From contig NZ_STGW01000008.1 of the NCBI RefSeq assembly GCF_004912195.1, positions 1-56,025 of the forward strand: DNA of 56,025 nucleotides. Reading direction: 5' to 3'. Within the stretch, counting starts at the first letter, position 1, and every line of letters starts with the position of its first letter. A program made the position numbers and the translations under genes. Of the stretch, positions 50,872 to 56,025 are shown piece after piece. The DNA comes from Nocardioides caeni. GTDB lineage: Bacteria; Actinomycetota; Actinomycetes; Propionibacteriales; Nocardioidaceae. A model generated the notes under the pieces. It had not been told where the DNA came from. It ran no database searches and saw only the letters and a list, made by a program, of their open reading frames with translations.

Positions 50872-53800
50872 CCGCCGCACTCGACGCCTTCGACATCACC
50901 GCTCCCCTGCCGGGGGCGGGAGACGGTCGGGCACCACGCCACCTGGCCCCGTCGACCACGCTGCTCGAGGCGAGCGCCGGCACCGGCAAGACCTGGACGA
51001 TCGCGGCCCTCGTGACGCGCTACGTCGCCGAGGGGCACGCCACGATCGACGAGATCCTCGCCGTCACCTTCACCAACGCCGCCACCAGCGAGCTGCGCGA
51101 CCGGGTGCGCGGGCGACTGGCCGAGGTCGCCGCCGGCATCGAGGCCGAGCTGGCGGGTGAGCAGCCGGCTCGTCACGACGCCCTGGTGGCGCACCTTCTC
51201 ACCGGCACGCCCACGGAGCTCGCGCAGCGTCGCGACCGGCTCCGCGCCGCACTGGCGACCTTCGACACCTCCACGATCGTCACCATCCACCAGTTCTGCC
51301 AGCTGGTCCTGCGCGGGCTCGGCATCGCGGGCGACACCGATCCGCGAGCGACGCTGGTGGAGGACCTGACGGACCTGCGCAAGGAGGGCGTCGACGACCT
51401 GTGGCTGCGCGACCGCTCGGGCGACGACCGGCTGCCGCACGACGCGGCCGGCGTCCTTGCCCGGGCCGTCGTCGACAACCCCGGCTCCCGGCTCGAGCCC
51501 GCAGACCCGGCCGCCGGGTCGGTCGACGCGGCCCGGGTCGACTTCGCCCGCTCGGTCGTGGCCGAGTTCGACCGCCGCAAGCGGCGCCTCGGCGTGCTGT
51601 CGTTCGATGACCTGCTGATCCAGCTCCGCGACGTCCTCGACGATGCCGACGCGGTGGCCGGGGAGCGGATGCGGGCACGTTGGCGGGTCGTGCTGATCGA
51701 CGAGTTCCAGGACACCGACCCGGTGCAGTGGGACGTCTTCGAGCGGGCGTTCCACGGCCGGGCGGTGATGGTCCTGATCGGCGACCCGAAGCAGGCGATC
51801 TATGCCTTCCGCGGCGGCGACGTCTTCACCTACCTCAAGGCGGCCGCCGTGGCCGACGCCCGGCAGACCCTCACCGTCAACCAGCGCAGCGACCACGCCC
51901 TCGTCGCCTCGGTGCACCGGATGCTCAACCACGCCCAGCTGGGCGACCCGCTCATCGACGTGCACCCGATCGAGGCCGCCCGCGACGCCGACGACGACCA
52001 CCTGCGTGGTCTCGACGGTGACGCCTTCCAGCTCCGTGCGCTGCTCCGGGCCGACCTCGGCGTCGGGGAGGACCAGCTCGCCAAGGTCGACCAGGTGCGT
52101 CCGCGCATCGCCGCCGACGTGGCCGTCCAGGTCCGGACCATGCTCGGCTCGGGCGCCGAGGTCCTCGACACCGAGCAGGACCAGTGGGTTCCCCTGACCG
52201 CCGGCCACATCGCGGTGCTGGCACATGCCCGACGCGACCTCGAATACGTCCAGGCCGCGTTGCGCGACGTCGGCGTCCCGGCCGTCATCACCGGCGGACA
52301 GAGCGTCTTCGCCACCGAGGCCGGCGCCCAGTGGCGGGCCCTGCTGGAGGCGATGGCCCAGCCACACCGTCCCCGCCTCGCGCGCGCTGCCGGCGCGACC
52401 CCCTTCTTCGGCCTCGACGGCAACGCCCTCGACCAAGGCGGCGACCAGCTCACCGACCGTCTCTCCGAGCAGCTGCGCGACCTCGCCCGGACCTTCACCA
52501 CCCGCGGCATAGCAGCCGTCTTCGAGACCCTCGTCGCCGACGGCCTGTCCGCGCGCGTCCTCGGCATCGAGGGCGGGGAGCGACGGCTGACCGACCTGCG
52601 CCACCTGGCCGAGCTGCTGCACGACACCGCGACCCGCGACGCCCTCGGACTCGCCGGCCTCCTCGCCTGGTTCCTCGACCGCCAGCGTGACGCGTCCGAC
52701 GCCACCTCGGAGCGGACCCGGCGGATCGACTCCGACGCCCATGCCGTCCAGCTCGTGACGATCCACGGCAGCAAGGGGCTCGAGTACCCCGTCGTCCTCG
52801 CGCCCTATCTGTCCGACCGCTGGGTCGACGACAAACCACCGTCGTCGCTGATCTATCACGACGGTCGCGACCGGGTCCTCGACATCGGCCTGCCCTCCCA
52901 GCGCCCCGCGCAGCTGGTCGCCCGGCACCGCAGCGAGGACGCCGGCGAGTCCCTCCGCATGCTCTACGTCGCCCTCACCCGCGCCCGCTCCCGCCTGGTC
53001 GTGTGGTGGGCCGCCGGCAGCAACGTGTCCTGCTCCGCCCTGCACCGGATGCTGCTCGGCCGCACGCCCGGCGAGCCGACCGTGCCCGACCGCGTCGCCC
53101 CGCCCGCCGACGAGGTCGTGGTCAGCTGGTTCCGGCGCTGGGGTCACCCCGACGTCGGCGGCCCCAGCCTCGCCCGCGCCGAGCTCACCGAGCCACCCCC
53201 GCTGCCCGTGGGCGCGGCGCCGGGCGAGCTCGCCGTCCGGGCGTTCGACCGCGAGGTCGACCAGCTCTGGCGTCGTACGTCCTATTCGGCGCTCTCCGCC
53301 GCCGGCGAGGCCGAGCAGGCCGCGGTGAGCAGCGAGCCGGAGGTCGTCGAGAAGGACGACGAGCCCGAGCTGTCGGCGCCACCGGTCCCTGCCACGACGG
53401 GCGAGACCGATGACGAGACCCGCGACGGGGCCAGCGACGTGCCCTCGCCCCTCGCCGACTTCCCGAGCGGGGCCCGCTTCGGCTCGTTGGTCCACGGCGT
53501 CCTCGAGCACGCCGACCCGCAGGCGGCCGACTGGCCGGCGGAGCTGCTGCTCCGCGTCCGCGAGCAGCTCGTGGAGTGGCCGGTCGACCTCGACGCCGAG
53601 GCGCTCGCCGCGGCGCTGGTCGAGGTCTGCGACAGCCCGCTGGGCCCGCTCGCGCCCGGCCTCACGCTGCGTGGTCTCCCGCTGGGCGACCGGCTGCGCG
53701 AGCTCGACTTCGAGCTGCCGATCGGCGGCGGGGACGAGCCTGTCCCCGACCCGCGCCTGCTCGGCGAGATCGGCGGGCTGCTGCGCCAGCACCTGCCGGC

Positions 53801-54281
53801 CGACGACCCGCTGCTGGGCTACGCCGACGCCCTCGACCAGCCCGAGCTCGGCGGGCAGGTGCTGCGCGGCTTCCTCACCGGCTCCGTCGACGTCGTCTTC
53901 CGGGTCGGCTCCGGTGGTCAGGAGCGCTACGTGATCTGCGACTACAAGACCAACTGGCTGGGCGATCCCGACGAGCCGCTCACCGCCGCGGCCTACGCGC
54001 CCGACCGGCTCGCGGCGGCGATGGGCCACTCGTCGTACCCGCTCCAGGCGCTGCTCTACGCCGTCGTCCTGCACCGCTTCCTGCGCTGGCGGCTGCCCGC
54101 CTACGACCCCGAGCAACACCTCGGCGGCGTCGTCTACCTCTATCTCCGCGGCATGTGCGGCCCGGACAACCCGATCGTCGACGGCTCCCCCTGCGGGGTC
54201 TTCTCGTGGAGCCCGCCCGCCACGCTCGTCGTCGCGCTGTCCGACCTCCTCGACGGCGCCCCGGTCGGAGGTGCGGCATGA
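50868..54281 (+). CDS. recB: Exodeoxyribonuclease V subunit beta (RecB)
   Basis: 1137 residues. UvrD-like helicase: Walker A EASAGTGKTWTIAAL (34-48), VTFTNAATSELRDRV, LIDEFQDTDPVQWDVF (Walker B), GDPKQAIYAFRGGD, VTIHGSKGLEYPVVLAP and ALTRARSRLVVWW (motif VI). The C-terminal nuclease has GFLTGSVDVVFR and YVICDYKTNWLG, the catalytic Asp-Asp-x-Lys pattern. The ATG at 50868 overlaps recC (ATGA). Moves 3' to 5' and degrades double-strand ends before RecA loading. Confidence 0.97.
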   Translation: MTAALDAFDITAPLPGAGDGRAPRHLAPSTTLLEASAGTGKTWTIAALVTRYVAEGHATIDEILAVTFTNAATSELRDRVRGRLAEVAAGIEAELAGEQPARHDALVAHLLTGTPTELAQRRDRLRAALATFDTSTIVTIHQFCQLVLRGLGIAGDTDPRATLVEDLTDLRKEGVDDLWLRDRSGDDRLPHDAAGVLARAVVDNPGSRLEPADPAAGSVDAARVDFARSVVAEFDRRKRRLGVLSFDDLLIQLRDVLDDADAVAGERMRARWRVVLIDEFQDTDPVQWDVFERAFHGRAVMVLIGDPKQAIYAFRGGDVFTYLKAAAVADARQTLTVNQRSDHALVASVHRMLNHAQLGDPLIDVHPIEAARDADDDHLRGLDGDAFQLRALLRADLGVGEDQLAKVDQVRPRIAADVAVQVRTMLGSGAEVLDTEQDQWVPLTAGHIAVLAHARRDLEYVQAALRDVGVPAVITGGQSVFATEAGAQWRALLEAMAQPHRPRLARAAGATPFFGLDGNALDQGGDQLTDRLSEQLRDLARTFTTRGIAAVFETLVADGLSARVLGIEGGERRLTDLRHLAELLHDTATRDALGLAGLLAWFLDRQRDASDATSERTRRIDSDAHAVQLVTIHGSKGLEYPVVLAPYLSDRWVDDKPPSSLIYHDGRDRVLDIGLPSQRPAQLVARHRSEDAGESLRMLYVALTRARSRLVVWWAAGSNVSCSALHRMLLGRTPGEPTVPDRVAPPADEVVVSWFRRWGHPDVGGPSLARAELTEPPPLPVGAAPGELAVRAFDREVDQLWRRTSYSALSAAGEAEQAAVSSEPEVVEKDDEPELSAPPVPATTGETDDETRDGASDVPSPLADFPSGARFGSLVHGVLEHADPQAADWPAELLLRVREQLVEWPVDLDAEALAAALVEVCDSPLGPLAPGLTLRGLPLGDRLRELDFELPIGGGDEPVPDPRLLGEIGGLLRQHLPADDPLLGYADALDQPELGGQVLRGFLTGSVDVVFRVGSGGQERYVICDYKTNWLGDPDEPLTAAAYAPDRLAAAMGHSSYPLQALLYAVVLHRFLRWRLPAYDPEQHLGGVVYLYLRGMCGPDNPIVDGSPCGVFSWSPPATLVVALSDLLDGAPVGGAA

Positions 54282-56014
54282 CCGAGCTGTTCGAGACCAC
54301 CGAGGCGACCGATCACCGCCTCCTGCAGGACCACGACGGTCCGTTGGCCGCACTCAACGCCGCCGGCCTGCTCACCGCCGGCGACGTGCGCACGGCCGAC
54401 GCCGTGTGCCGCCTGGGGGGCGAGTCCTCTCCCGACGTCGCGGTCGCGGTGGCGCTGCTGGTCCGGGCGGCACGCTCGGGGTCGGTCTGCGTCGACCTCG
54501 CGGAGGCGGCCGAGCTGCTCCCCGAGCACCCCTGGCCGGAGCCCGGCCGGTGGCTGGTCGAGGTGACTGCCAGCCCGCTGGCCGATGTCGCCCTGCGCGT
54601 CGACGACGACCTCGTCTACCTCCACCGCTACTGGGCGGAGGAGGGCGCCGTCGTGGACGACCTGCAGGAGCGGATGGCGCGCGTGCAGCCTCCCGTCGAC
54701 GAGGACCGGCTCGCCCAGGCGCTGGACCGGCTCTTCCCGCCCGACTACGAGGAGCAGCGCACGGCGGCCGAGGAGTCGGCGCGGCGCTGGACGTCGGTCA
54801 TCACCGGCGGCCCCGGCACGGGCAAGACGACCACCCTGGCCCGACTGCTCGCCGTCCTCGCCGACCAGTCGCCGCGACCGTTGCGGATCGCGCTGGCCGC
54901 GCCGACCGGCAAGGCCGCGGCGCGGATGTCACAGTCGCTCGCCCGGACCCTCGCCGACCCCGACGTCGTGTTCCCGGCGCAGGACCGCGCGGCCGTGCAG
55001 GGGCTGGAGGCCTCGACCCTCCACCGCCTGCTGGGCTTCCGTGGCGACAACCACAGCCGCTTCCGCCACCACCGGGGCAACCGCCTGCCGCATGACGTCG
55101 TCGTGGTCGACGAGGCGTCGATGGTCTCGCTGAGCATGATGGCCCGCCTCGTCGAGGCGATCCGGCCCGATGCACGGCTGGTGCTGCTCGGTGACGCCGA
55201 CCAGCTGGCCTCCGTCGAGGCAGGCGCCGTGCTGCACGACGTCGTCGCCGGCTTCTCGGGCGGCTCCCCCACCCCGGTCAGCCGTCTGGAGACCTCCCAC
55301 CGCTTCGGCGAGGACATCGGCGACCTGGCCGCCGCCGTCCGTGACGGCCACGCCGGCACGGCCTGGGACCTCCTCGAGGCCGGCACCGCACGCGTCGAGC
55401 TCGTCGATCCCGGCGACACCGCCCGGATCCGCGCGCTCGTGCTGCCCGCCGCCCGCACACTGCGCGCCGCCGCGCTCGACGGCGACCACGACGCGGCGAT
55501 CAAGGCACTCAACAGCCACCGACTGCTGTGCGCCCACCGCGAAGGCCCCTTCGGCGTCGCCCGCTGGAACGACCAGGTGGCGCAGTGGCTCAGGGACGAC
55601 GAGGGGCTGGAGTGGCTCCCCCTGCGCTATCCGGGGCAGCCGCTGCTGCAGACCAGCAACGACTACGGCCTCAAGCTGTGGAACGGCGACACCGGGGTGG
55701 TCCTCGGCGGCGAGGAGCGCCAGGCCCTCTTCGACGACGGCGCGGGCGGACGCGTCGTCTCCCTCGCCCGGCTCTCCGACGTGGAGGTCGCCCACGCGCT
55801 GACCGTGCACCGCAGCCAGGGCAGCGAGTTCGGCGAGGTGACCGTGATCCTCCCCGACGCCGACTCCCGCCTGCTCACCCGCCAGCTGCTCTACACCGCG
55901 ATCACCCGCGCCGTCGACGTCGTCCACGTCGTCGGCACCGAGGACGCCGTCCTCGAGGCCGTACGACGACAGGCCGGCCGCGCCTCCGGCCTCACCCAGC
56001 GACTCCGCGACTGA
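54278..56014 (+). CDS. recD: Exodeoxyribonuclease V subunit alpha (RecD)
   Basis: 578 residues. SF1B helicase motifs: Walker A ITGGPGTGKTTTLARL, APTGKAAARMSQSL (Ia), VVVDEASMVSLSMMARLV (II), VLLGDADQLASVEAGAVL (III), and VHRSQGSEFGEVTVILP with LYTAITRAVDVVHVVG (V-VI). An N-terminal domain (LLTAGDVRTADAVCRLGG) binds the complex. The ATG at 54278 overlaps recB as ATGA. The 5' to 3' motor of RecBCD; ends 11 nt before the window edge. Confidence 0.96.
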   Translation: MTELFETTEATDHRLLQDHDGPLAALNAAGLLTAGDVRTADAVCRLGGESSPDVAVAVALLVRAARSGSVCVDLAEAAELLPEHPWPEPGRWLVEVTASPLADVALRVDDDLVYLHRYWAEEGAVVDDLQERMARVQPPVDEDRLAQALDRLFPPDYEEQRTAAEESARRWTSVITGGPGTGKTTTLARLLAVLADQSPRPLRIALAAPTGKAAARMSQSLARTLADPDVVFPAQDRAAVQGLEASTLHRLLGFRGDNHSRFRHHRGNRLPHDVVVVDEASMVSLSMMARLVEAIRPDARLVLLGDADQLASVEAGAVLHDVVAGFSGGSPTPVSRLETSHRFGEDIGDLAAAVRDGHAGTAWDLLEAGTARVELVDPGDTARIRALVLPAARTLRAAALDGDHDAAIKALNSHRLLCAHREGPFGVARWNDQVAQWLRDDEGLEWLPLRYPGQPLLQTSNDYGLKLWNGDTGVVLGGEERQALFDDGAGGRVVSLARLSDVEVAHALTVHRSQGSEFGEVTVILPDADSRLLTRQLLYTAITRAVDVVHVVGTEDAVLEAVRRQAGRASGLTQRLRD

Positions 56015-56025
56015 CCTCCTCGACC

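Noticed and set aside
47599..54353. Minus-strand ORFs of 1093 and 1308 codons opposite recC and recB
   Set aside because: Antisense shadows of clear helicase/nuclease genes; repeated GG/VE/RH composition, no domains.

Overview
This window comes from the chromosome of a high-GC actinobacterium. Gene content and intergenic style point to Nocardioides or a close relative in the Propionibacteriales. This is inferred from very high GC in all coding frames, many GTG starts, many genes lacking a Shine-Dalgarno site but carrying a -10 hexamer 6-7 nt before the start codon, a deazaflavin-dependent nitroreductase-like gene, a TadA-associated actinobacterial protein, and hairpin repeats with GAGGAACGA-type loops. 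No rRNA, tRNA, CRISPR array, prophage or insertion sequence was seen.

Layout. 3-3838 (+): Entner-Doudoroff cluster zwf (5' end outside the window), edd, eda. 3842-4791 (-): tadA and its partner gene. 4877-9300 (+): a methyltransferase, upp, then pntA-pntB (transhydrogenase). 9489-10786 (-): thpR and a VIT1/CCC1-type transporter. 11211-14049 (-): lutABC, L-lactate oxidation. 14153-27271 (-): a complete L-rhamnose system: Tat-exported GH106 alpha-L-rhamnosidase, rhamnulokinase, bifunctional rhamnulose-1-phosphate aldolase/lactaldehyde dehydrogenase, isomerase, mutarotase and a four-gene ABC importer, divergent from a LacI-type regulator (27434-28450, +) with two matching operators between them.

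28694-37828: acyl-CoA dehydrogenase, a receptor Ser/Thr kinase, an unusual histidine-kinase-like membrane protein whose gene overlaps tail-to-tail with a LuxR-type response regulator, and an MMPL transporter divergent from a TetR regulator. 38013-41322 (-): class III-like sirtuin, DUF2200 protein, SDR oxidoreductase, kelch-like lipoprotein. 41384-45045 is a ragged patch: a SpoIIE phosphatase fragment, a DUF2383 protein, a second Ser/Thr kinase with a lipoprotein, a truncated DUF4262 gene, and an antitoxin gene with only a stub of its toxin. 45196-47337: menB, a nitroreductase-family gene, an ACT-domain gene. 47605-56014 (+): recC-recB-recD.

How the genes work together. The central region forms one route: rhamnosides are cut outside the cell, L-rhamnose is imported, isomerised, phosphorylated and split to DHAP and L-lactaldehyde, which the same bifunctional enzyme oxidises to L-lactate; LutABC next door can take lactate to pyruvate. 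The first region supplies ED glycolysis and NADPH (zwf, pntAB). Between genes there are at least two dispersed structured repeat families: paired hairpins whose first stem contains the upstream stop codon (after pntB and rhaS), and a 109-bp element ending in TGTAACACG/CGTGTTACA that occurs twice, both times between convergent genes.
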